In this document: positions 1 to 6,458 of the stretch, piece by piece
Numbering within the stretch: position 1 is the stretch's first letter
Layout: every line of letters begins with the position of its first letter
NCBI GenBank assembly: GCA_013002645.1
Contig: JABDJF010000393.1
Coordinates: 1-8,293 of the forward strand
Length of the DNA stretch: 8,293 bases
Source: Myxococcales bacterium
GTDB taxonomy: Bacteria > Myxococcota_A > Polyangia > Polyangiales > Houyiibacteriaceae
Direction: 5' to 3'
Notes under the pieces: generated by a model
Databases searched by the model: none
What the model saw: only the letters and a program-made list of their open reading frames with translations
Told to the model about the DNA's origin: nothing
Program-made: the position numbers and the translations under genes

Positions 1-2060
1 CGACGATTTGCGACGTGTGTTTTTGGAAATGCGGATCCGTCGCTCATCTCCGAGACGGAAAGCTCTGGAAGATCGTCGGCAACGACATCGACCCCCTCAG
101 CGAAGGGCGGCTGTGTCCACGCGGCACCGGTGGCATCGGCGCCCATTACGACGAAAACCGTCTGACCGCGCCTTTGATTCGGAAGCGCCGACGCGGACAA
201 GAGGAATGGGTCGAGGCAAGCTGGGAGGAGGCGCTCCAATACATCGCCGAGCGCATGTTGAAGCTGAAAGCCGACTACGGCCCGGAGTCGATGGCCCTCT
301 TCACTCACGGCATCGGTGGCAAGTTCTTCAAACAAACGATGCGTGCGTACGGCACGCCGAACATCGCCGCCCCTTCCTATTCGCAGTGCCGCGGCCCACG
401 AGATGTCGGCTTCACACTCACCTTCGGCGAGGGCGTCAGCACCCCGGAGCGCACCGACATTGCAAACAGCCGGTGCCTGGTCCTCATCGGCTCGCACCTC
501 GGCGAAAACATGCACAACACGCAGGTGCAGGAGTTTGGCCAGGCGATCGAGCGAGGCGCCTCGATTATCGTGGTCGATCCTCGCTTCTCCGTCGCAGCGA
601 GCAAGGCCAAGCACTACCTTCCCATCAAACCCGGCACGGACATGGCCTTGCTGCTCGCGTGGATGCACGTCCTCGTGAACGAGGGGCTGTACGACAAGGA
701 ATACGTCGAAGCGCACGGCCACGGCTTTGAAGCATTCGCAGCCTCGATTGCCCCTTACACGCCCGAGTGGGCGTATCCGAGAACGAGTATCGACCCGGCC
801 GTGATTCGCGAAACCGCGCGAGAGATGGCGCGACATCACCCGTCCACACTCGTTCACCCGGGGCGACACGTGACCTGGTATGGCGACGACGCGCAACGGA
901 GTCGCGCGATCGCGCTGCTCAATGCGCTGCTTGGGAGCTGGGGGCGCAAGGGCGGCTTCTACTATCCCGCGGCCATGGAGATTCCCGAGTATCCGCACCC
1001 TGCCTTCCCGACACCCCAGCGGCCCAAGGTCGACAACCCCGACAACAAGTACCCGTTTGCCGACGGCACGCTGACGAACGGCATTCGGGACGCCACCATC
1101 AGCGGCAAGCCCTATCCGATCAAGGGTTGGATGGTCTATGCCACCAACCTGATCGAGGCGATGCCCAATCGGGAGGAAACGATTCGCGCGATTCAAGAGC
1201 TCGACTTGATGGTGGTGGTCGACGTCATTCCAAGCGAGATCGCGGGTTGGGCCGACGTCGTGCTTCCCGAGGCGGTGTACCTCGAACGCCACGACGACCT
1301 TCACCTGAGTTGGTTTCGCCAGCCGTTCGTCGGGCTTCGACAACCCGTGGTGGAGCCACCGGACGACCAAAAGCCAGGCTGGTGGATCGCACGAGAGCTC
1401 GCAAACAAGCTGGGCCTCGAGGCCTTCTATCCGTGGAAGGACATGGAGGAGTACCTTCGCACCCGTGTCGAGAGCGCGGGGCTGAGCTTCGACACGCTGC
1501 AGGAGCGCGGCATCATCCTCGGGCCGAAGGAGCCGCTCTACTTCGAAGAAGGGGTGCCCGCTGAGTTCTATACGCCGTCCGGCAAGATCGAGTTTTACTC
1601 AAACCAGCTCGAAGCAGCCGGTTTCGATCCCGTCCCGAAGTTCACCCCGCCCGACGAACCTCCACCCGGCTCCTTTCGTCTGCTGTACGGACGGTCGCCG
1701 GTGCATTCCTTCAGCCGAACACAGACCAATCCCATCCTCTCGGACATCGAGGACGAGAACGAGGTTTGGCTCAACGAGAACATCGCACGCCGGTATGGGC
1801 TTCGCTCCGGAGATTACGTTCGCCTCCAAAACCTCGAAGGCATCACGAGCAAACCGGTCAGAGTCAAAGCGACTCAGCGAATCCGGGGCGACTGCGTCTA
1901 TCTCACGCACGGTTTCGGCCACGCCGCGCGCGGGATCTTCCCCAAGTACAAGAAAGGCGCTAGCGACGGCCGGCTCATGACGAAGTACAAGGTCGACCCT
2001 TTGATGGGCGGGACGGGGATGAACGTGAACTTCGTGACCCTCGAGCTCGGGGAGGCATGA
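1..2060 (+). CDS. Molybdopterin oxidoreductase catalytic subunit, Psr/Phs/Soe-like (5' partial)
   Basis: This is the catalytic subunit of a complex iron-sulfur molybdoenzyme (DMSO reductase superfamily). In-frame codons run open from base 3 to the TGA at 2058-2060, so the gene begins before the window; the GTG at 15 is internal. The N-terminal [4Fe-4S] motif is complete as C-x2-C-x3-C-x27-C, with its first Cys at 9-11, upstream of that GTG, and its last in GRLCPRG. The motif SQCRGPR, with Cys at 387-389, sits where the PsrA/PhsA-type molybdenum ligand is expected; that assignment is inferred. A typical WADVVLPEA segment lies near 1250-1275, and the C-terminal molybdopterin-dinucleotide-binding domain starts near 1670 (LLYGRSPVHSFSRT). 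The gene leads an operon with ferredoxin and NrfD subunits, as in PsrABC/PhsABC/SoeABC. Sulfur-linked neighbours favour polysulfide, thiosulfate or sulfite as substrate; direction of catalysis is unknown. A Tat signal cannot be judged because the N-terminus is missing. Confidence 0.9.
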   Translation, partial: TICDVCFWKCGSVAHLRDGKLWKIVGNDIDPLSEGRLCPRGTGGIGAHYDENRLTAPLIRKRRRGQEEWVEASWEEALQYIAERMLKLKADYGPESMALFTHGIGGKFFKQTMRAYGTPNIAAPSYSQCRGPRDVGFTLTFGEGVSTPERTDIANSRCLVLIGSHLGENMHNTQVQEFGQAIERGASIIVVDPRFSVAASKAKHYLPIKPGTDMALLLAWMHVLVNEGLYDKEYVEAHGHGFEAFAASIAPYTPEWAYPRTSIDPAVIRETAREMARHHPSTLVHPGRHVTWYGDDAQRSRAIALLNALLGSWGRKGGFYYPAAMEIPEYPHPAFPTPQRPKVDNPDNKYPFADGTLTNGIRDATISGKPYPIKGWMVYATNLIEAMPNREETIRAIQELDLMVVVDVIPSEIAGWADVVLPEAVYLERHDDLHLSWFRQPFVGLRQPVVEPPDDQKPGWWIARELANKLGLEAFYPWKDMEEYLRTRVESAGLSFDTLQERGIILGPKEPLYFEEGVPAEFYTPSGKIEFYSNQLEAAGFDPVPKFTPPDEPPPGSFRLLYGRSPVHSFSRTQTNPILSDIEDENEVWLNENIARRYGLRSGDYVRLQNLEGITSKPVRVKATQRIRGDCVYLTHGFGHAARGIFPKYKKGASDGRLMTKYKVDPLMGGTGMNVNFVTLELGEA

Positions 2061-2064
2061 CGCG

Positions 2065-2616
2065 ATGGCCCGTTTCGGCATGGTGATCGACACGAGCAAA
2101 TGCGTGGGATGTTTGGACTGCGTTGTCGCGTGCAAGACCGAAAACGACGTTCCGGATGGCTTTTGCCGCGACTGGATCGCGACCGAGGTGACGGGGACTT
2201 TCCCGAGCCTTTCGATGGAGATTCGAAGCGAGCGCTGCAACATGTGCGACAATCCCCCGTGCGTGTATTGCTGCCCAACGGGCGCAAGCCACATCTCGGA
2301 TTTCGGGAAGCTCGTCCAAATCACCGAGGAGAAGTGCATCGGATGCAAAGCGTGCCTTGCCGCCTGTCCGTACGGCGCCCGTTTCACCCATCCCGACGGC
2401 TACGCGGACAAGTGCACGTTTTGCGAGCATCGGCTCAGAGAAGGCAAAGACCCTGCCTGCGTATCTGTCTGCCCCACGCACTGCATGTACTTTGGGGATC
2501 TCGACGATCCCAATAGCGAGGTCAGCCGACTGCTCGAGTCTCGCAAATCCAAGACGCTCCTGCCGGAAGCGGGGACCAGGCCACGAATCTACTTCCTCAC
2601 GGACAAACCCAAGTAG
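2065..2616 (+). CDS. 4Fe-4S ferredoxin-type electron transfer subunit (PsrB/PhsB-like)
   Basis: This 183-residue subunit would wire electrons between the molybdopterin subunit and the NrfD-like membrane subunit. Sixteen cysteines fall into the four-cluster pattern of the DmsB/PsrB/NrfC family: C13-x2-C16-x2-C19-x3-C23; C58-x2-C61-x4-C66-x3-C70-P; C91-x2-C94-x2-C97-x3-C101-P; and C117-x2-C120-x11-C132-x3-C136-P. One further cysteine, C34, and C69 next to C70 lie outside this count. There is no signal peptide, which is normal because such subunits either stay in the cytoplasm or are carried out by the partner's Tat signal. The ATG at 2065 is 5 bases after the upstream stop and has a strong GGGGAGG ribosome site at 2049-2055, inside the previous gene, so translation is probably coupled. 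Family membership is secure; the precise enzyme (polysulfide, thiosulfate or sulfite) is not. Confidence 0.93.
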   Translation: MARFGMVIDTSKCVGCLDCVVACKTENDVPDGFCRDWIATEVTGTFPSLSMEIRSERCNMCDNPPCVYCCPTGASHISDFGKLVQITEEKCIGCKACLAACPYGARFTHPDGYADKCTFCEHRLREGKDPACVSVCPTHCMYFGDLDDPNSEVSRLLESRKSKTLLPEAGTRPRIYFLTDKPK

Positions 2617-2621
2617 AGCCG

Positions 2622-3560
2622 ATGCGGGAATACACGACCACCAATAGCAATCCTTTCGTCGACATTTCCCATCAAGTATGGGCGTGGGAGATCCCCGTCT
2701 ACCTGTTTTTGGGCGGCCTGGTGGCGGGCATGATGGTCATTTCGGGATACTTGCTGCTGTCCGACCGTTGGCAGAAACCGAAGAGCGTCGCGTACGTCTT
2801 GCCAGCTTGGAGCCTGGTTCTTCTTTCGCTCGGCATGCTCGCGCTCTTCTTGGACCTCGAGCACAAGCTCTACGTCTGGCGTCTCTACCTCACGTTCGAG
2901 ATCACCTCACCGATGTCCTGGGGCTCGTGGATTCTGATCCTCGTCTACCCGGCTCTCCTTGCGAATCTCGTGATCGCGCTGCCCAACGCGCTCAAAGGGC
3001 GCTTCCCAAGTTTGGCGACACTATCGGACCGAATGCAGGAGCGGCCATGGGTGCTTCGATCCATTGCCGTCGTCAACGTCGCCTTGGGCATCATGGTCGG
3101 CATCTACACCGGGATTCTGCTGAGCTCGCTCGGCGCCAGGCCGCTTTGGAGCAGCGGGTTACTCGGCCCACTCTTTTTGGTTTCAGGGGTGTCGACGGCT
3201 GCGGCACTGGTCCATTTGTTGGCCAAGGAGCCGGAGGAGCGCGCCTTCGCGGTGCGCGCCGACATCGGGCTGCTGGTCACGGAGCTGGTGTTCATCGTGT
3301 TGTTCCTCATCGGCTTGATGAACGCGTCGAGGGTGCAACAAGAGGCCGCGAGCATGCTTCTCGGCGGCCCTTTCACCGCCGTTTTCTGGGTGCTGGTCGT
3401 GGGGCTGGGCGTGCTCGTGCCCATGGTGATTCAGAGCCTGGCCGTTGCGCGCCGCATCGGTCACACGCACGTGGCGCCGCTTCTCGTCATTGCTGGCGGC
3501 CTCGTTTTTCGTTTCGTCATGGTCAACGCCGGGCAGTTGAGCCATTGGACGCCCACATGA
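2622..3560 (+). CDS. NrfD/PsrC-like integral membrane quinone-interacting subunit
   Basis: This 312-residue protein is the membrane anchor and quinone-reactive subunit of the molybdoenzyme complex. The N-terminal stretch VWAWEIPVYLFLGGLVAG (about residues 18-35) is characteristic of the NrfD/PsrC family. I count eight hydrophobic segments, roughly at residues 23-46, 57-79, 96-121, 144-170, 173-200, 214-236, 251-273 and 285-306, matching the eight-helix PsrC-type fold. Length is close to the usual 300-350. The ATG at 2622 follows the ferredoxin stop by 5 bases, with only a weak ribosome site (AGAG), suggesting translational coupling. The stop at 3558-3560 overlaps an ATG at 3557. Together with the two genes before it, this completes a three-subunit quinone-linked oxidoreductase. 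The missing periplasmic or cytoplasmic targeting signal on the catalytic subunit leaves orientation undecided. Confidence 0.9.
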   Translation: MREYTTTNSNPFVDISHQVWAWEIPVYLFLGGLVAGMMVISGYLLLSDRWQKPKSVAYVLPAWSLVLLSLGMLALFLDLEHKLYVWRLYLTFEITSPMSWGSWILILVYPALLANLVIALPNALKGRFPSLATLSDRMQERPWVLRSIAVVNVALGIMVGIYTGILLSSLGARPLWSSGLLGPLFLVSGVSTAAALVHLLAKEPEERAFAVRADIGLLVTELVFIVLFLIGLMNASRVQQEAASMLLGGPFTAVFWVLVVGLGVLVPMVIQSLAVARRIGHTHVAPLLVIAGGLVFRFVMVNAGQLSHWTPT

Positions 3561-3598
3561 AGCCGGCTTTGCCGCGCGGCTCGGGAAGGAAGGAATCG

Positions 3599-4126
3599 AT
3601 GACAACTGCACGTGAGCCTGCCCCCTACATGAACCCGTATCTCGCGGGTCTCGGCTTGGGGTTGGTGCTTCTGACCGCCTTCGTGTTGATGGGCCGCGGC
3701 CTCGGCGCGTCAGGCGCGTTCTCTACGATCGTGGCAGTCGGCGTGGACGCGCTGGCGCCGGCCCACGCGACCGGCAACGACTTCTATCTCGGCTACCTCG
3801 AAAACGGCTTCGGAGGCCCATTCAAGAGCTTCCTGATGTTCGAGGTCATCGGTGTCTTGATCGGGGGCTTCATCTCCGGCGCGTTGGCGGGGCGGGTTCG
3901 GCGTACCGTCGAGCGAGGGCCTAGGATGTCCGCGCCAGGCCGCATCGCCTTCGCGATCTTCGGCGGTGCCCTGATGGGCTTCGGCGCCAAGCTTGCCGGA
4001 GGCTGCACCAGCGGCCAGGGCCTTTCGGGCGGCGCCGTCCTCGGGCTCGGTAGCTGGACCTTCATGTTGATGGTCTTCGTCGGCGGCTATGCGGGAGCCT
4101 ATTTCATGAGGAGGCAGTGGAAATGA
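3599..4126 (+). CDS. YeeE/YedE-family membrane protein, N-terminal-half type (putative sulfur compound transporter)
   Basis: This 175-residue membrane protein belongs to the YeeE/YedE (DUF395, sulf_transp) family; TsuA, a thiosulfate importer, is the characterised member. It is about half the size of a one-chain YeeE. Hydrophobic segments lie near residues 14-47, 77-98, 114-133 and 145-170. The family signature GGCTSGQGLSGGA carries the sole cysteine, C136; in TsuA such conserved cysteines line the path used by thiosulfate. I chose ATG 3599 because AAGGAAGGA (3586-3594) precedes it. An in-frame ATG at 3557 overlaps the NrfD stop as ATGA and would add 14 non-hydrophobic residues; it may be used for coupling but looks less likely. 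The next gene encodes the complementary half, so a two-chain channel is inferred. The substrate is probably thiosulfate, sulfite or another sulfur oxyanion; this rests on family and context only. Confidence 0.85.
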   Translation: MTTAREPAPYMNPYLAGLGLGLVLLTAFVLMGRGLGASGAFSTIVAVGVDALAPAHATGNDFYLGYLENGFGGPFKSFLMFEVIGVLIGGFISGALAGRVRRTVERGPRMSAPGRIAFAIFGGALMGFGAKLAGGCTSGQGLSGGAVLGLGSWTFMLMVFVGGYAGAYFMRRQWK

Positions 4127-4728
4127 GCGCGCCCTTCTACAAGTACGGTCTCTTCGGCGACGAGATGTCGCTCATCTTGGCGGCCGTCATTGGCATCGGC
4201 TTTGGCTTCTTTCTCGAGCGGGCCGGCTTTGGAAGCTCGAAGAAGCTGGTCGCTCAGTTCTACTTCACCGACATGGCCGTGTTTAAGGTGATGTTTTCGG
4301 CGATCGTCACGGCCATGCTCGGGCTCTTCTATCTCTCCTGGGCAGGTCTGGTCGACCTCTCGATGGTCTTCGTGCCGCCCACCTATTGGTTGCCGCAACT
4401 CGTCGGCGGGCTCGTGCTCGGCTTCGGCTTCATCATCGGCGGCTACTGCCCGGGCACCTCGCTGGTCGGCGTCGCGACTGGCCGACTCGATGCGTTGGCG
4501 TTTTGCGGCGGCGTGTTCGGCGGGATCTTCGCGTACGGGGAGGCCTATCCTGCAATCGCGAGCTTTGTGAAGTCGACACCGATGGATCGAATAACCCTCG
4601 ACGAATGGCTTGGCGTAAGCATGGGCGCCATCGTGTTCGCGGTTGTCTTGGTTGCTGTGCTCGGGTTCTGGGGCGCCACGACGGTGGAGCGAAAGCTCGC
4701 TCGCCGTGAAGTGGAGGCCTCTGTATGA
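4123..4728 (+). CDS. YeeE/YedE-family membrane protein, second half type (putative sulfur compound transporter)
   Basis: This 201-residue protein is the second, half-length YeeE/YedE protein. It contains ERAGFGSSKKL (residues 32-42), followed by FYFTDMAVFKVMF, and then the family signature GGYCPGTSLVG with C109; a second cysteine, C128, lies in the next helix (AFCGGVFGG). Several hydrophobic segments span roughly residues 15-31, 52-74, 90-108, 122-140 and 167-190. The start is taken as ATG 4123, which overlaps the upstream stop (ATGA, 4123-4126) and has an excellent GAGGAGG at 4108-4114; a GTG at 4117 is in frame but sits too close to that site. One cysteine-bearing signature per chain suggests that the two proteins pair to rebuild the pseudo-symmetric YeeE/TsuA pore. 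That assembly is inference. It is followed directly by a rhodanese-like protein, a common YeeE partner in sulfur trafficking. Confidence 0.87.
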   Translation: MSAPFYKYGLFGDEMSLILAAVIGIGFGFFLERAGFGSSKKLVAQFYFTDMAVFKVMFSAIVTAMLGLFYLSWAGLVDLSMVFVPPTYWLPQLVGGLVLGFGFIIGGYCPGTSLVGVATGRLDALAFCGGVFGGIFAYGEAYPAIASFVKSTPMDRITLDEWLGVSMGAIVFAVVLVAVLGFWGATTVERKLARREVEASV

Positions 4729-5375
4729 AGAGTGTCGATCCCCGTGAGTGGAGCATCAATCAGAAGCTCGCCCTGGTCGCGCTGTCCCTCGGGGCGTTTG
4801 CACTGTTGGGCTCTCCGACACCTGGCGGCGCAGTCACATTGAACACGCAAGAGCTGGCGGCCATCGTCGAGTCCGAGGTCGATCACGTGACCGCCGAGGA
4901 GCTTGCCGAATGGATCGCTGAGGGCCGCAGCGACTACCGCTTGCTCGACGTACGCGATGCCGATTCGTACGCCGAGTATCACATTCCAAGCGCGGAGCCG
5001 GTGACGATGCGCGAGCTCAACGACTACCCGCTCTTTCGTAGCGAAAAGATCGTGCTCTATTCGGACGGAGGAATTCATTCGGCCCAGGCCTGGTTCCTAC
5101 TGCGGGCGCGCGGATTTGCGGGCTCCACCATTTTGTTGGGGGGCCTGCACGCCTGGATGGATGACGTTCTTTTCCCCGACCTCAGCGCCGACGCGAGCCT
5201 TGATCAAGTCGCGAGCGTGGAACGCCGCCGAGCCTTGAGCGAGCTCTTTGGCGGAAAGCCTCGCTCAGGGAGCGCCGACGCCGAGCCGGCGAAAGCCAAA
5301 CTCCCGACAGTGGCGCCACCAGCGGCGGTCTCCGTACCGAAGCGGCGAAAGAGGCCCCACAAAGAGGGTTGCTAG
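4725..5375 (+). CDS. Membrane-anchored rhodanese-like protein lacking the catalytic Cys, with C-terminal Cys
   Basis: This 216-residue protein has an N-terminal hydrophobic segment (about residues 13-30, after K2, R7 and K14) that should act as a signal or membrane anchor and place the rest outside the cytoplasm. A rhodanese-like domain follows (about 53-155), with LLDVRDADSY at 73-82, YHIPSA at 85-90 and the GGLHAW ending. The active loop, normally YC-x4-[RH]S, reads Y112-S-D-G-G-I-H-S119, so the catalytic Cys is Ser113. The only cysteine is C216, the last residue, at the end of a Lys/Arg- and Pro/Ala-rich tail (178-216). ATG 4725 overlaps the preceding stop (ATGA) and has GTGGAGG at 4711-4717. 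The context points to binding or relaying a sulfur species from the YeeE pair or the molybdoenzyme. Sulfurtransferase activity by the usual persulfide route is not expected; a carrier role for the terminal Cys is speculation. Confidence 0.85.
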   Translation: MKSVDPREWSINQKLALVALSLGAFALLGSPTPGGAVTLNTQELAAIVESEVDHVTAEELAEWIAEGRSDYRLLDVRDADSYAEYHIPSAEPVTMRELNDYPLFRSEKIVLYSDGGIHSAQAWFLLRARGFAGSTILLGGLHAWMDDVLFPDLSADASLDQVASVERRRALSELFGGKPRSGSADAEPAKAKLPTVAPPAAVSVPKRRKRPHKEGC

Positions 5376-5388
5376 CCTCTTTCTGGGG
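5355..5388 (+). terminator. Strong hairpin at the operon end, overlapping the rhodanese stop codon
   Basis: CCCCA-C-AAAGAGG (5355-5367) can pair with CCTCTTT-C-TGGGG (5376-5388), giving 12 base pairs with one C/C mismatch and an 8-base loop. The loop contains the terminal Cys codon (5370-5372) and the TAG (5373-5375). No T-tract follows on either strand, so it is not a classical intrinsic terminator. It lies between convergent operons and could act as a 3'-end stabiliser or bidirectional transcription barrier. Confidence 0.5.
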
Positions 5389-5408
5389 GCCGTGCCGGAA
5401 ACGACATG

Positions 5409-5945
5409 TCAGGCCGGCGAGGTGCCTTCGAGGAGCTCCAGCGCCATACGGACTACCTCCGTGTCCGAGCTTGCCGGTAGGCTTTCCCGGAGCCTCGACA
5501 GACGCAAAACGTCTTCGTGTTTGAAGCGAAAGCTCTTCAGGACGGACGGAGACTTTCCTTTGCGCCCGACCTCGGTGACCCAGGGCAAATATCGATCCGG
5601 CGCCACACCGCGAAAGCTCGGCGCCTGCTTGCCGTGACGGATGGCGTACATGACCGCCGCGACGTCATCGGGAAGCTCCTTGGGCAACCGCAGCAGTCGG
5701 GGCTTCTTCACGAGGACGGCGGGGAGGAGCTCCATGATTCGGGGCTCCACAGTGCCGGCCCAGAGTGCCTCTGCGAGCGGCACAGGTTTCTCGTGCAGCG
5801 GGATTCCTTCGATGGTGGTCGCCAACAGGCCCTCCGCAACGAACCGGCCCATCACCTTCCGGAAGCGAGGATCTCGCTGCTTTCGACGCAGGGCCCGATA
5901 CCGCTTGCGCGCCCTCGCTTGGAGATCGTCGTGTACGCGGGTCAT
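5409..5945 (-). CDS. Hypothetical protein with C-terminal ribbon-helix-helix-like segment (putative antitoxin-like partner)
   Basis: I do not recognise this 178-residue protein as a named family. The start at 5945 is chosen because its ATG overlaps the stop of the upstream nucleotidyltransferase gene as ATGA and has GGAG 8 bases before it; a longer reading begins at 6059 but would overlap that gene deeply. The N-terminus is very basic (about residues 11-31, RARKRYRALRRKQRDPRFRK). The middle has LRLPKELPDDVAAVMYAIRHGK and RGVAPDRYLPW. The last 43 residues (136-178) run as a short strand (LKSFRFK), a helix (HEDVLRLSRLRESL), a turn (PASS) and a second helix (DTEVVRMALELLE). This matches the layout of ribbon-helix-helix DNA-binding domains. 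With its partner it looks like the second gene of a toxin-antitoxin-type operon, in which it might bind the repeat-rich promoter. The function is inferred. Confidence 0.72.
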   Translation of the reverse strand: MTRVHDDLQARARKRYRALRRKQRDPRFRKVMGRFVAEGLLATTIEGIPLHEKPVPLAEALWAGTVEPRIMELLPAVLVKKPRLLRLPKELPDDVAAVMYAIRHGKQAPSFRGVAPDRYLPWVTEVGRKGKSPSVLKSFRFKHEDVLRLSRLRESLPASSDTEVVRMALELLEGTSPA

Positions 5946-6424
5946 GCGAACTGCTCCAAGTCGAGAGCATACTTCTCCGCCAGCTCGAAGAAGCGCTCGC
6001 TTGCCCCTTTCGCGAGGTACTCGGTGATCAATCCCATGTTCTTCTCGGGCGCTTTGCAAGCCTTGGAAATCAGTACCGCGTCAGGATCAGCGACCCGCGC
6101 ATCGACATACGTGCCCTGGTACAGCTGGGCATACCGCGTCTCTCGAGGCATCCAAACCTCGTGCCCGTGTGGATCGAGAACGCTCCCGTCTTTTGCGAGC
6201 AGACGCTCGAGCTCCTTCTGGACCGCACAGTCGCAGTCCGCGTACGCATCGAGGTCTTGCGTCACGGTAAGCGTCAGATCGACGTTGGCAACCCAAAGGG
6301 CTGCCTGCCCGAGGACGCGAATGGTGCACTTCTTGTGGGTAGGTGTCCCATCGGCACGCGCCCGAACGTTCTCCCGAGCAACCCACTGGTCGAGGGCCAA
6401 GAAGACGTCAACCAAACTAAACAT
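5942..6424 (-). CDS. Nucleotidyltransferase-fold protein, DUF6036/AbiEii-like (putative toxin-like)
   Basis: This 160-residue protein has features of the minimal nucleotidyltransferase superfamily used by several toxin families. RVLGQAALWV (36-45) resembles the conserved Gly-rich turn and helix, although the usual GS/GG is GQ here. TVTQDLDAYAD (53-63) supplies the D57-x-D59 metal-binding pair. The C-terminal part (VLISKACKAPEKN, then LITEYLAKGASERFFELAEKYALDLEQF) resembles that of DUF6036-type nucleotidyltransferases as I know them. The ATG at 6424 has no ribosome site, and the predicted promoter places transcription at or next to this ATG, so a leaderless message is likely. Its stop overlaps the next gene's start (ATGA), so both proteins are probably made in linked amounts. 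A tRNA- or protein-modifying toxin is one possibility; a non-toxic nucleotidyltransferase is another. Confidence 0.78.
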   Translation of the reverse strand: MFSLVDVFLALDQWVARENVRARADGTPTHKKCTIRVLGQAALWVANVDLTLTVTQDLDAYADCDCAVQKELERLLAKDGSVLDPHGHEVWMPRETRYAQLYQGTYVDARVADPDAVLISKACKAPEKNMGLITEYLAKGASERFFELAEKYALDLEQFA

Positions 6425-6450
6425 ACATTATTCATAAAACGTATGTACAT
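6421..6450. repeat. Inverted and direct repeats over the promoter (candidate operator)
   Basis: ACATAC (6421-6426) and GTATGT (6441-6446) form an inverted repeat with a 14-base gap. ATGTACAT (6443-6450) is itself a palindrome. Read on the minus strand, ATGTA occurs twice (6446-6450 and 6424-6428), 22 bases apart, about two helical turns. The repeats span the -10 and the start codon, where a ribbon-helix-helix protein from the same operon could repress. Binding is inferred. Confidence 0.45.
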
Positions 6451-6458
6451 TTTGTCAA
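6431..6458 (-). promoter_or_regulatory. Promoter of the nucleotidyltransferase/RHH operon
   Basis: On the minus strand a perfect TTGACA (-35, 6453-6458) is followed after 16 bases by TATGAA (-10, 6431-6436). The ATG at 6424 lies 6 bases beyond the -10, about where RNA synthesis should begin, so the mRNA would be leaderless. The stretch is strikingly AT-rich in a GC-rich region, which strengthens the call. Confidence 0.55.

Noticed and set aside
15..17. GTG at 15 as start of the molybdopterin oxidoreductase
   Set aside because: The first Cys of the C-x2-C-x3-C motif (9-11) is encoded in frame before it, so the gene must start upstream of the window.
1599..2481. Long open frames on the minus strand opposite the molybdoenzyme and ferredoxin genes
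   Set aside because: They are shadows created by GC-rich codon bias; the + strand frames carry clear family motifs and conserved Cys clusters.
3557..3598. ATG at 3557 as start of the first YeeE-like protein
   Set aside because: It overlaps the NrfD stop as ATGA, but the added 14 residues are polar and unlike the family, and the ATG at 3599 has a much better ribosome site. It was kept only as an alternative.
4117..4119. GTG at 4117 as start of the second YeeE-like protein
   Set aside because: It is only 2 bases from the GAGGAGG site; ATG 4123 has proper spacing and the ATGA overlap.
5946..6059. Longer start at 6059 for the RHH-like gene
   Set aside because: It would overlap the nucleotidyltransferase gene by over 110 bases; the ATG at 5945 has GGAG and an ATGA overlap.
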